Part shown: positions 33,160 to 40,642 of the stretch, one piece after another
How the letters are laid out: each line of letters begins with the position of its first letter
How positions within the stretch are numbered: the first letter of the stretch is position 1
DNA from: CBDESN01 sp965242495
Lineage (GTDB): Bacteria; Pseudomonadota; Alphaproteobacteria; MPNO01
Assembly: GCA_965242495.1 (NCBI GenBank)
Contig: OZ251446.1
Span: 248,001-312,000 of the forward strand
DNA: 64,000 nt
Direction: 5' to 3'
Translations under genes and position numbers: made by a program
The notes under the pieces: model-generated
The model's input: only the letters and a program-made list of their open reading frames with translations
Database searches by the model: none
What the model was told of the DNA's origin: nothing

Positions 33160-34313
33160 CCGTATTGCTGCAGCACGTGGCGCGCCAGCGCCATCTTGAG
33201 AATCTCCTCCGGCCCCTCGGTGATCATGAACGACCGCAGGTCGCGCCAGAGCTTCTCGATCGGGAGGTCGGTGGTCAGGCCGACGCCGCCATGGATCTGC
33301 AGGCACCGGTCGGCGGCTTCGAACCCCATCCGGTCGCCCGTGTACTTGCAGACATAGGACGGCCAGCGGATGTCGTCCCCGCGGTCGAACCCGGCGGCGG
33401 TCCGGTAGAGCAGGGGACGGAGCAGCTGGATGTCGCGATAGACGTCGACCAGCATCCATTGGACCGCTTGGCGGTCGGCGAGCGGCTGGCCGAACGTCAC
33501 ACGCTGTTTGGCGTAGCCGGCCGCCAGTTCGAGGCAGCGCTCCATCGCGCCCAGGCCGAGCGCGCCATGGCGCATGCGCCCGAAGGTGATCCAGCGCTGG
33601 GCGATGCGGAACCCGTCGCCTTCGTCGCCGACGAGGTTCTCGACCGGCACGCGGACGTCGGTGAACGCCACCTCGCAGGGTTCGTCGTCCATCATCGTCT
33701 TCTGCTTGCGCAGCAGCTGGACTCCGGGCGTATCCATGTCGACGAGGAGGCATGAGATCCCGCCGCGCGCGCCCTTCTCCCGGTCGGTCACGCAGACGAG
33801 CTGGGCGAAGGACGCCTGCTCCGCGCCGGTGACGAAACGCTTCATGCCGTTGACGACGTAATGGCCGCCGTCGCGTCGGGCGGTGGTGCGCATGCTCGCG
33901 GGGTCGCCGCCCGCGTCGGGCTCGGTCTGCATGAACGCTGCGAAGCGCTCGCCGCGCAGGCACGGCCAGAGATACTTCTCCTTCTGGTCCTCGCGCAGAT
34001 AATCCAGCAGGATCGGGCTCACGTCGTAGCCGAATATCCACGGCTTCCGGCGCGGGAAGGCGATCGTGCGGCCGGTCTCCTCCCATACAAGGACGCGCGC
34101 CAGCAGCCCCAGCCCCAGGCCGCCATACTCCTCCGGCACGTCGATCATCCAGATGCCGAGCTCGCGGGCGCGGGCCTGCCATCGTTCGCGGTATTCGGGC
34201 TTGAGCTCGGGACCCTCCCAGGCGTCGCGCTCGAAGGGGATGATCTCGGAGTCGATGAAACGCCGGAGCGTCCGCTTCATCATCCGCAGCTCTTCCGGCA
34301 GCTCGACGTCCAT
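33156..34313 (-). CDS. Acyl-CoA dehydrogenase
   Basis: FAD-dependent alpha,beta-oxidation of an acyl-CoA thioester. Seen: 385 residues; N-terminal helical domain with VPEEYGGLGLGLLARVLVWE, middle beta domain with FMQTEPDAGGDPASM and VNGMKRFVTGA (FAD/substrate contacts), and C-terminal RVTFGQPLADRQAVQW, QIHGGVGLTTDLPIEKLWRD and TEGPEEILKMALAR. These cover the full family pattern. It is the first gene of a coupled operon with two EamA transporters. Some family members act on non-CoA substrates; GFEAADRCLQIHGGVGL fits the ordinary CoA-linked type. Confidence 0.93.
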   Translation of the reverse strand: MDVELPEELRMMKRTLRRFIDSEIIPFERDAWEGPELKPEYRERWQARARELGIWMIDVPEEYGGLGLGLLARVLVWEETGRTIAFPRRKPWIFGYDVSPILLDYLREDQKEKYLWPCLRGERFAAFMQTEPDAGGDPASMRTTARRDGGHYVVNGMKRFVTGAEQASFAQLVCVTDREKGARGGISCLLVDMDTPGVQLLRKQKTMMDDEPCEVAFTDVRVPVENLVGDEGDGFRIAQRWITFGRMRHGALGLGAMERCLELAAGYAKQRVTFGQPLADRQAVQWMLVDVYRDIQLLRPLLYRTAAGFDRGDDIRWPSYVCKYTGDRMGFEAADRCLQIHGGVGLTTDLPIEKLWRDLRSFMITEGPEEILKMALARHVLQQYG

Positions 34314-34359
34314 CGCCGCCTCGCGAAGTGGCGCCCGGCCGGCCGCAGAGGCGCCGCGT

Positions 34360-34833
34360 CTATTCGCTTTCCGGGCCGGCGCCGAAGCGGCCGATATTGC
34401 CGAGGATCTGCTGGATGACGTTCAACTCCCTACCGCGCGTCGGCGTCACGCGGCCGACCGGCTCCACCGGCCTGCCGTCGGCGGCGTCGTAGCGGCGGAC
34501 CCGTGCGACGACGCCGCCGTCGTCGAAGTCGATCGCCAGCACCTGCCGCTCCAGCAGCTCCGGGTCGAGGAAGGCGAGTTTCGACGTCCGTTCGCCGATA
34601 TAGTACCAAGCCTCGTCCGCGCCGAAGGTCGCCGTCGCCGAGGGCGAGCCGAGCATCGCGGCGATGTCGTCGCGGGACTGCTTACCGGCTTCGATTCGTT
34701 CGACGGCCTCGGCCAGCGGGATGTTGCCGCGGTTGTCGATCGTCGACCCGCAGGCGGCGAGGCCGGCGGCAAGCAGCGCGCAGGACAGCGCGCGGGCGGC
34801 CGACCGGAGGCCCGTTGCCAAGATGGGTTTCAT
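34360..34833 (-). CDS. bamE: Outer-membrane assembly lipoprotein BamE
   Basis: Accessory lipoprotein of the BAM complex that inserts outer-membrane proteins. Seen: 157 residues; signal peptide (SAARALSCALLAAGL) with lipobox LAAC at about 25-28, then the SmpA/OmlA fold: SRDDIAAMLGSPSATATFGA and EAWYYIGERTSKLAFLDPEL, the usual GxPS...WYYI pattern. The C-terminal tail extends beyond the fold (VTPTRGRELNVIQQILGNIG), which is normal in alphaproteobacteria. Divergent from the CBP3-like gene, a conserved arrangement in that class. Confidence 0.93.
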   Translation of the reverse strand: MKPILATGLRSAARALSCALLAAGLAACGSTIDNRGNIPLAEAVERIEAGKQSRDDIAAMLGSPSATATFGADEAWYYIGERTSKLAFLDPELLERQVLAIDFDDGGVVARVRRYDAADGRPVEPVGRVTPTRGRELNVIQQILGNIGRFGAGPESE

Positions 34834-34878
34834 CGGTTCTCTCTCCCGCGCCGTCCGCCCTCTGGCGCCTGCCGGAGC

Positions 34879-34906
34879 TTGCCCTTGCGCCCGATTGCTG
34901 TCAATT
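34879..34906 (+). promoter_or_regulatory. Weak candidate promoter for the CBP3-like/DUF177 unit
   Basis: TTGCCC and TCAATT lie 16 bp apart in the short gap between bamE and the divergent chaperone gene. The match is poor, but it is the best pair in the gap. Confidence 0.25.
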
Positions 34907-34928
34907 ACCGCGCCGGAGGCCGGTTCGC

Positions 34929-35480
34929 ATGGGTCTGTCGCGGTATTTCTCCCGGCGTCGCGCCGGCGGGGAAGGGAAGACGCTCTACGACGCCGCGGTG
35001 CGCGGCGCGCGGCGTCCCGAATTCTATGCTCTGTGCGGCGTTCCCGACACTCTGGACGGCCGGTTCGAGCTCGTCGCGCTGCATGCGTTCATCGTCCTTC
35101 GGCGGCTCAAGCGGCGGTCGACGCGGACGGCGCAGGAGTTCTGCGACGCGATCTTCGCCGACATGGACGACAATCTGCGTGAGATGGGCGCGGGCGACCT
35201 CGGCGTGGGCCGCCGGGTCAGGACGATGGCGAAGGCGTTCTACGGCCGCGTCGCGGCCTATGAGGACGGGCTGTCGGCGGGGGAGGCCGCGCTGCGCGCG
35301 GCGCTCGCCCGCAACGTCTACGGCACCGTGCGCGCCGAACCGGAAGACGTGGGCGCTCTCGCCGCCTATGTCCGGCGCGAGGCGGAACGGGCCGCGCCCG
35401 AAGCGGGGCCGGGGTTCTTCGGTCCGCCGCCCGGCCCCGACGCCGGCGCGCGACCGCGACGGGCGGCAGGAGGCGGGTAG
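34929..35480 (+). CDS. Ubiquinol-cytochrome c chaperone family protein (CBP3-like)
   Basis: Assembly factor for the cytochrome bc1 complex. Seen: 183 residues; RPEFYALCGVPDTLDGRFEL, then VALHAFIVLRRL, then AQEFCDAIFADMDDNLREMG and VGRRVRTMAKAFYGRVAAY, the run of conserved helices of the Ubiq_cyt_C_chap domain. The C-terminal 25 residues are a Pro/Gly-rich low-complexity tail. The start ATG 34929 follows GCCGGAGGCCGG. The DUF177 gene begins 6 bp after its stop. This pair, with bamE divergent and rpmF-plsX-fabH downstream, is a hallmark of alphaproteobacterial genomes. Confidence 0.9.
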   Translation: MGLSRYFSRRRAGGEGKTLYDAAVRGARRPEFYALCGVPDTLDGRFELVALHAFIVLRRLKRRSTRTAQEFCDAIFADMDDNLREMGAGDLGVGRRVRTMAKAFYGRVAAYEDGLSAGEAALRAALARNVYGTVRAEPEDVGALAAYVRREAERAAPEAGPGFFGPPPGPDAGARPRRAAGGG

Positions 35481-35486
35481 CGGGAA

Positions 35487-36011
35487 ATGAGCGAGTTTTC
35501 TCGCATCGTCGATCTCCGCGAATTGAGCGAGCGGGAGACGATCCGCGACATCGCGGCGAACGAGGCGGAGCGCGCGGCCCTCGCGGCGCGGTTCGGCCTG
35601 TCGTCGATCGAGGAGTTGCGGGCCTCGCTGCGGTTGCGGCGCGGCGAGGGCGGCGTCGTGCGGCTCGCCGGCGCATACCGCGCCTCGGTCGTCCAGACCT
35701 GCGTGGCGACGCTGGATCCGCTGCGCGGCGAGATCGAGGGCGGGATCGATCTTCGCTGTATTCCGGAGGGGGCGTCGGCCGCGCGCGAGGTCGTCGTCGA
35801 TCCGGCGGAGGACGTGGAAATCCTGAGCGGCGATTCGATCGACATGGGCGAGATCGTCGCCCAGGAGCTGGCGGTCTCGCTCGACCCCTATCCGCGCCGC
35901 CCCGACGCCGACCCGGTGGACCGGGGGACGGGCGACCAGGACGTGGGTCCCGAGGCCGCGGCGCATCCGTTCTCCGCCCTGGCCCGCCTCGGGAGCGTCC
36001 GACGCGGTTGA
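35487..36011 (+). CDS. DUF177 (YceD-like) protein
   Basis: Known: YceD/DUF177 proteins precede rpmF across bacteria and are linked to 23S rRNA maturation or ribosome biogenesis. Seen: 174 residues; FSRIVDLREL opening, the repeated VRLAGAYRASVVQTCVATLDPL (the conserved Q(T/S)CV(V/A)(T/S)L(D/E)P box) and the acidic EVVVDPAEDVEILSGDSIDMGEIVAQELAVSLDPYPRRP typical of the alphaproteobacterial branch. It is only 109 bp upstream of rpmF, within which a candidate promoter lies. The Cys of the QTCV box is present. Confidence 0.93.
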   Translation: MSEFSRIVDLRELSERETIRDIAANEAERAALAARFGLSSIEELRASLRLRRGEGGVVRLAGAYRASVVQTCVATLDPLRGEIEGGIDLRCIPEGASAAREVVVDPAEDVEILSGDSIDMGEIVAQELAVSLDPYPRRPDADPVDRGTGDQDVGPEAAAHPFSALARLGSVRRG

Positions 36012-36049
36012 GCGGGCGCGGGCGATTCGGAACCGCGGTCGCGCCCAAC

Positions 36050-36078
36050 TTGCTCCCGGCGGCGATCTCGGCTAACAA
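36050..36078 (+). promoter_or_regulatory. Candidate sigma-70 promoter for rpmF-plsX-fabH
   Basis: TTGCTC and TAACAA (extended as TAACAAT) are 17 bp apart, 42 bp before the rpmF ATG, in the gap after the DUF177 gene. It would let the ribosomal protein and lipid genes be made apart from the upstream pair. Confidence 0.4.
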
Positions 36079-36120
36079 TCCCGCCGCGCGCCGCGCGCGC
36101 GACGGCGGAGACGGGTTGTC

Positions 36121-36303
36121 ATGGCGGTACCCAAGAAGAAGGTTTCCAAGTCACGGCGGAACATGCGCCGGTCGCATCACGGGCTGGCCGCGCCGGCCTA
36201 TGTCGAGTGCCCGGACTGCGGCGAGTACAAGCGGCCGCATCATATATGCGGGGCCTGCGGCCAATATGGCGGCCGAGAGGTGGTCGAGGCCGCGGCCGAG
36301 TAG
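36121..36303 (+). CDS. rpmF: 50S ribosomal protein L32
   Basis: Component of the large ribosomal subunit. Seen: 60 residues, MAVPKKKVSKSRRNMRRSHH, then a zinc-ribbon with two CxxC pairs: VECPDCGEY and HICGACGQY. All four cysteines are present, so this is the zinc-binding C+ form. Length and basic N-terminus are normal. The plsX gene follows after 20 bp. Confidence 0.98.
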   Translation: MAVPKKKVSKSRRNMRRSHHGLAAPAYVECPDCGEYKRPHHICGACGQYGGREVVEAAAE

Positions 36304-36323
36304 CGGCGTCCGGGGGGCGGTCC

Positions 36324-37373
36324 TTGAGCGAACCCCTCACGATCGCGCTCGACGCGATGGGCGGCGACGATGCGCCGCGCATCGTCGTCCGGGGGGCGAA
36401 CATCGCGCGCCGGCGCTTCCCCGGCCTGCGCCTCCTGTTCGTCGGCGACGAGCAGAAGATCGCGCCGCTGATGAAGCGCCTGCCGTCGCTGCGCCGGTCG
36501 AGCTCGATCCACCACACCGACCAGGTGGTCACCGACGACGACAAGCCGTCGCACGCGCTGCGGCAGGGCCGGGGATCGAGCATGCGGCTCGCGATCGACG
36601 CCGTCCGCGACGGGCGCGCCGCCGGCGTCGTCTCGGCCGGCAATACGGGCGCGATCATGGCTATGGCGAAGATGGCCCTCAAGACCCTTCCCGGCATCGA
36701 CCGCCCGGCCATCGCCGCGGTCTTTCCCACCCGGCGCAGCGAATCGGTGATGCTCGATCTCGGCGCCAACGTCGAATGCGACGCCGACAACCTGATGCAG
36801 TTCAGCGTGATGGGCGCCGTGTTCGCGCGTCTGGTGCTGGGCCTGCTGAAGCCGTCGGTAGGGCTGTTGAACGTCGGCGCCGAGGTGGTCAAGGGCAACG
36901 AGGCCGTCCGCGGGGCCGCCGCCGCGCTGCGCGAGACCAGCCTGCCGATCCGCTTTCACGGCTTCGTCGAGGGCGACGACATCGGGCGCGGCACCGTCGA
37001 CGTGATCGTCTCCGACGGGTTCACCGGCAACGTCACGCTGAAGACGATCGAAGGGACGGTGGGCCTCTACTCCGATTTTCTCCGCAAGGCGTTCAAGAGT
37101 TCGCTCGCCTCGCGGCTGGGCTACGTCCTCGCCCGGCGCGGCCTCAACAAGCTGCGCGCCCGCGTGGACCCGCGCCGCTACAACGGCGCGATCTTCCTCG
37201 GGCTGAACGGGATCGTCGTCAAGAGCCACGGCGGCACCGACGCCTTCGGTTTCGCCAACGCGATCGGCGTTGCGGTCGACATGGCGGCGAACGGCTATAC
37301 CGACAAGATCATCAAGGAGCTCGCGACCCATCGGATCGGCCGGCCGATGACCGTGCAGGCGGCCGCCTCCTGA
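36324..37373 (+). CDS. plsX: Phosphate acyltransferase PlsX
   Basis: Makes acyl-phosphate from acyl-ACP, the first step of phospholipid synthesis in most bacteria. Seen: 349 residues from the TTG at 36324 (LSEPLTIALDAMGGDDAP), the invariant ALDAMGGD opening; then GAIMAMAKMALKTLPGIDRP, NVGAEVVKGNEAVRG and DGFTGNVTLKTIEGT, which are the family's active-site segments. TTG is preferred because it is the only start that gives the normal N-terminus; no ATG lies before the conserved motif in a sensible place. The stop TGA overlaps the fabH ATG (TGATG), so the two are coupled. Confidence 0.95.
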   Translation: MSEPLTIALDAMGGDDAPRIVVRGANIARRRFPGLRLLFVGDEQKIAPLMKRLPSLRRSSSIHHTDQVVTDDDKPSHALRQGRGSSMRLAIDAVRDGRAAGVVSAGNTGAIMAMAKMALKTLPGIDRPAIAAVFPTRRSESVMLDLGANVECDADNLMQFSVMGAVFARLVLGLLKPSVGLLNVGAEVVKGNEAVRGAAAALRETSLPIRFHGFVEGDDIGRGTVDVIVSDGFTGNVTLKTIEGTVGLYSDFLRKAFKSSLASRLGYVLARRGLNKLRARVDPRRYNGAIFLGLNGIVVKSHGGTDAFGFANAIGVAVDMAANGYTDKIIKELATHRIGRPMTVQAAAS

Positions 37374-38347
37374 TGGCCGTGCGCTCCGTCGTCGCCGGCT
37401 GCGGCGGTTACCTTCCGGAACGGATTCTCACCAACGCCGAACTGGCGGAGATGGTCGACACCTCGGACGAATGGATCGTCCAGCGCACCGGCATCCGCCA
37501 GCGCCATATCGCCGCCGACGGCGAACGCACGTCCGATCTCGCTCTGGCGGCGGGACGCGCCGCGCTTCGCGACGGCGGCGTCGACGCGGAGGCCCTCGAC
37601 CTGATCGTCCTGGCGACGGCGACGCCGGACCAGACCTTCCCGGCCACGGCGACCCGCGTCCAATGCGCGCTGGGCATGACCGACGGCGCCGCCTTCGACG
37701 TCCAGGCGGTGTGCTCCGGCTTCATCTACGCCCTCAACGTCGCCGACAACTTCATCCGGCTGGGACAGGCGCGGACGGTCCTCGTCATCGGCGCCGAGAC
37801 GTTCTCGCGCATCCTCGACTGGCGGGACCGCTCGACCTGCGTCCTGTTCGGCGACGGGGCGGGCGCGGTCGTCCTGCGGGCGGGCGAGGGCGAGGGCACG
37901 GCGCGGGATCGGGGAATCCTCGCCAACCGCCTGCATTCGGACGGGCGCCACCACGACCTGCTCTACGTCGATGGCGGGCCGTCGGCGACCAGGACGGTCG
38001 GCCATCTGCGCATGTCGGGCAGGGAGGTGTTCCGGCATGCGGTGGTCAACCTCGCCCAGGTGGTGGGCGAGGCGTTCTGCGCCGGCGGCGTCACCGTCGA
38101 CGACGTCGATTGGCTGGTGCCGCATCAGGCGAATCTCAGGATCGTCAACGGGATGTCGCAGAAGCTCGGCCTGCCGCCGGAGCGGGTGGTGGTGACGATC
38201 GACCGCCACGCCAACACCTCGGCGGCGTCGATCCCTCTGGCCCTCGCCGACGCCGCTGGCGACGGCCGGATTGAGCCGGGCCAGCTCCTGCTGCTCGAGG
38301 CGATGGGCGGCGGGTTCACCTGGGGGGCGAGCCTGCTTCGCTGGTGA
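37373..38347 (+). CDS. fabH: Beta-ketoacyl-ACP synthase III (FabH)
   Basis: Starts fatty-acid synthesis by condensing acetyl-CoA with malonyl-ACP. Seen: 324 residues; TSDEWIVQRTGIRQRHIA near the start, catalytic Cys in FDVQAVCSGF at about 112-121, His in VPHQANLRI and Asn in RHANTSAASIPLAL, then the GGGFTWGASLLRW end. All three catalytic residues are present. It overlaps plsX by one base. In many relatives ihfA and a MerR-type regulator follow; here a convergent CoxG-like gene comes next, so the usual cluster is broken. Confidence 0.97.
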   Translation: MAVRSVVAGCGGYLPERILTNAELAEMVDTSDEWIVQRTGIRQRHIAADGERTSDLALAAGRAALRDGGVDAEALDLIVLATATPDQTFPATATRVQCALGMTDGAAFDVQAVCSGFIYALNVADNFIRLGQARTVLVIGAETFSRILDWRDRSTCVLFGDGAGAVVLRAGEGEGTARDRGILANRLHSDGRHHDLLYVDGGPSATRTVGHLRMSGREVFRHAVVNLAQVVGEAFCAGGVTVDDVDWLVPHQANLRIVNGMSQKLGLPPERVVVTIDRHANTSAASIPLALADAAGDGRIEPGQLLLLEAMGGGFTWGASLLRW

Positions 38348-38373
38348 CCTGCGGAGGCGGCCGCGCGAACGGC

Positions 38374-38964
38374 TCAGGCGAGCAGGATCGCGAGGACGAC
38401 GACCACGGCGACGATCAGGCCGCCGATCCACACCGCCGGGCTGAGGCCGCCGCGCGCCGCCGGCGCTTCGGCGGCGCCGGCTTCGCCCGCCTCCGTCGTC
38501 TCCGTCGTCGCCTCCGCCTCGGCCGGCCCGCCGACCAGATCGGCGAACTTGCCGAAGAAGTCGTCCGCCATCTTGCGCGCCGTCGAGTCGATCAGCCGCG
38601 AGCCGATCTGCGCCAGCTTGCCGCCCACCGTCCCGTTGGCCTCGTAGGCCAGGACCGTGGCGCCTGCGTCGTCGGACAGCTTGACCGTAGCCCCGCCCTT
38701 GGCGAAGCCCGCCACGCCGCCCTGGCCTTCGCCCGAGATCGTGTAGCCGTTGGGGGCGTCGATGTCGGAGAGCTGCACCTTGCCGGTGAAGCGCGCCGAG
38801 ACCGGCCCGACGCGCGCGTTCACCCGGGCGGAGAACTCGGTGTCGGACGTCTTCTCCAGCTCTTCGCAGCCGGGGATGCATTGCTTGAGGACGTCCGGAT
38901 CGTTGAGCGCCCGCCACACGGTCTCGCGCGCGGCGGCGATCCGGTGTTCGCCGGTCATGTCCAT
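38374..38964 (-). CDS. CoxG-like SRPBCC protein
   Basis: Known: CoxG-family proteins recruit or stabilise carbon-monoxide-dehydrogenase-type molybdoenzymes at the membrane; the SRPBCC fold binds hydrophobic ligands. Seen: 196 residues; MDMTGEHRIAAARETVWRAL, NDPDVLKQCIPGCEELEK, VSARFTGKVQLSDIDAPNGY, GFAKGGATVKLSDD and KLAQIGSRLIDSTARKMADD follow the family pattern, and the C-terminus ends in one membrane helix (VWIGGLIVAVVVVLAILLA) after an Ala/Glu-rich linker. No coxMSL genes are nearby, so its partner is elsewhere. It is convergent with fabH (26-bp gap). Confidence 0.9.
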   Translation of the reverse strand: MDMTGEHRIAAARETVWRALNDPDVLKQCIPGCEELEKTSDTEFSARVNARVGPVSARFTGKVQLSDIDAPNGYTISGEGQGGVAGFAKGGATVKLSDDAGATVLAYEANGTVGGKLAQIGSRLIDSTARKMADDFFGKFADLVGGPAEAEATTETTEAGEAGAAEAPAARGGLSPAVWIGGLIVAVVVVLAILLA

Positions 38965-39067
38965 GGCTGCCTCCGTTCCGGGGAATGCGCGTCCGAAGCG
39001 CGGCCGAACCCCGACGCGGGACGGTATTACGACTGTCCGCCGGCGGCAAGCGGGTTACGCGCCGCGG

Positions 39068-39096
39068 CTGACACCGCGGGGGCGCGGCGCTATAGT
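39068..39096 (+). promoter_or_regulatory. Candidate sigma-70 promoter for gabD
   Basis: CTGACA and TATAGT are exactly 17 bp apart and end 46 bp before the gabD ATG. This is one of the best promoter matches in the window. Confidence 0.5.
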
Positions 39097-39142
39097 CGGC
39101 GTCGCGGTCGGCTGAACGGGCCCGAACGGGGAGGATGTCGCC

Positions 39143-40621
39143 ATGCCACTCGACTCCACGCAGCCGCGGCTGCGCGACGGCGGGTTGTTCCGCGAACGTT
39201 GCTATATCGACGGCGAATGGGTGGGCGCGGGCTCGAACGAGACCATCGACGTGACCAACCCGGCGACCGGCGACCTGCTCGGTACGATCCCGCGAATGGG
39301 AGCGGACGAGACGCGCCGGGCGATCGAGGCGGCGCATCGGGCCTTCCCTGCATGGCGGGCGCGGACGGCCAAGGAGCGCGCGGGGATCCTCCGCAGATGG
39401 GCCGACCTCATGCTCGACAACCAGGAGGATCTGGCCCGCCTCATGACCGCCGAGCAGGGCAAGCCGCTCGCCGAGTCCAAGGGCGAGATCGCCTATGCCG
39501 CGTCGTTCATCGAATGGTTCGGCGAAGAAGGCAAGCGCGTCTACGGCGACACCATCCCGGCCCATGGCGCCGACAAGCGCATCGTGGTGACGAAGGAGCC
39601 GATCGGCGTCTGCGCCGCGATCACGCCGTGGAACTTCCCCTCGGCGATGATCACGCGGAAGGCGGGGCCAGCCCTGGCCGCCGGCTGCACGATGGTCTGC
39701 AAACCGGCGACCGCGACCCCGTATTCCGCCCTGGCTCTGGCGGAGCTGGGCGAGCGCGCGGGTCTCCCGGCCGGCGTCTTCAGCGTGCTCACCGGCGCGT
39801 CAGGGGCCATCGGCGGCGAGATGACGTCGAACCCGATGGTGCGCAAGCTGACCTTCACCGGCTCCACCGAGGTCGGCAAGACGCTGATGGCGCAATGCGC
39901 GAGCACGGTGAAGAAGGTGTCGCTCGAGCTCGGCGGCAACGCGCCGTTCATCGTCTTCGACGACGCCGATCTCGACAAGGCGGTCGACGGCGCGATCGCG
40001 TCGAAGTTCCGCAACACCGGCCAGACCTGCGTGTGCGCCAACCGTATCCTGGTGCAGGACGGCGTCTACGACGCCTTCGCCGGGAAGCTCAAGCGCGCCG
40101 TCGAGGCGCTCGCGGTCGGCGACGGCCTCAAGGGCGTCACCCAGCAGGGGCCGCTGATCGACGCCGCCGCGGTGGAGAAGGTCGAGGAGCATGTCGGCGA
40201 CGCCCTGAAGAAGGGCGCCGCGGTGGTCGCCGGCGGCCGTCGTCACGCCCTCGGGGGCACGTTCTACGAGCCCACCATCCTCGCCGACGTGACCACCGAT
40301 ATGATCGTCACCCGGGAGGAGACGTTCGGCCCGGTCGCGCCGCTCTACCGGTTCGAGTCCGAGGACGCCGCGCTGCGCATGGCCAACGACACCGAGTTCG
40401 GGCTCGCGGCGTATTTCTATACCCGCGACATCGGCCGCATCTGGCGGGTGATGGAGGGGCTCGAATACGGCATCGTCGGCGTCAACGAGGGCATCATCTC
40501 GACCGAGGCGGCGCCGTTCGGCGGCATGAAGGAGTCGGGCATCGGCCGCGAGGGCTCCAAATACGGCATCGACGACTTCGTCGAGATCAAATACGCGCTG
40601 ATCGGCGGCATCGCGGACTGA
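39143..40621 (+). CDS. gabD: NAD(P)-dependent succinate-semialdehyde dehydrogenase
   Basis: Oxidises succinate semialdehyde (or a similar aldehyde acid) to succinate. Seen: 492 residues; ITPWNFPSAMITRKAGPALA (cofactor entry), FTGSTEVGKTLM (nucleotide loop), catalytic Glu in VSLELGGNAPF and catalytic Cys in NTGQTCVCANR, then MVTREETFGPVAPLYRFESE and GGMKESGIGREGSKYG. The Arg/Ser-rich pattern and FIEWFGEEGKRVYGDTIP follow GabD rather than betaine aldehyde dehydrogenase. The Cys-Val-Cys after the catalytic Cys is the redox-switch arrangement described for human/E. coli enzymes. A good promoter precedes; gor follows 21 bp on. Confidence 0.92.
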   Translation: MPLDSTQPRLRDGGLFRERCYIDGEWVGAGSNETIDVTNPATGDLLGTIPRMGADETRRAIEAAHRAFPAWRARTAKERAGILRRWADLMLDNQEDLARLMTAEQGKPLAESKGEIAYAASFIEWFGEEGKRVYGDTIPAHGADKRIVVTKEPIGVCAAITPWNFPSAMITRKAGPALAAGCTMVCKPATATPYSALALAELGERAGLPAGVFSVLTGASGAIGGEMTSNPMVRKLTFTGSTEVGKTLMAQCASTVKKVSLELGGNAPFIVFDDADLDKAVDGAIASKFRNTGQTCVCANRILVQDGVYDAFAGKLKRAVEALAVGDGLKGVTQQGPLIDAAAVEKVEEHVGDALKKGAAVVAGGRRHALGGTFYEPTILADVTTDMIVTREETFGPVAPLYRFESEDAALRMANDTEFGLAAYFYTRDIGRIWRVMEGLEYGIVGVNEGIISTEAAPFGGMKESGIGREGSKYGIDDFVEIKYALIGGIAD

Positions 40622-40642
40622 CGGGCCGCTCCGGGGGCGCGT

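Noticed and set aside
36008..37372. A long frame leading into fabH that overlaps rpmF and plsX
   Set aside because: fabH begins cleanly at 37373 with the normal N-terminus; the upstream part is a shadow of plsX.
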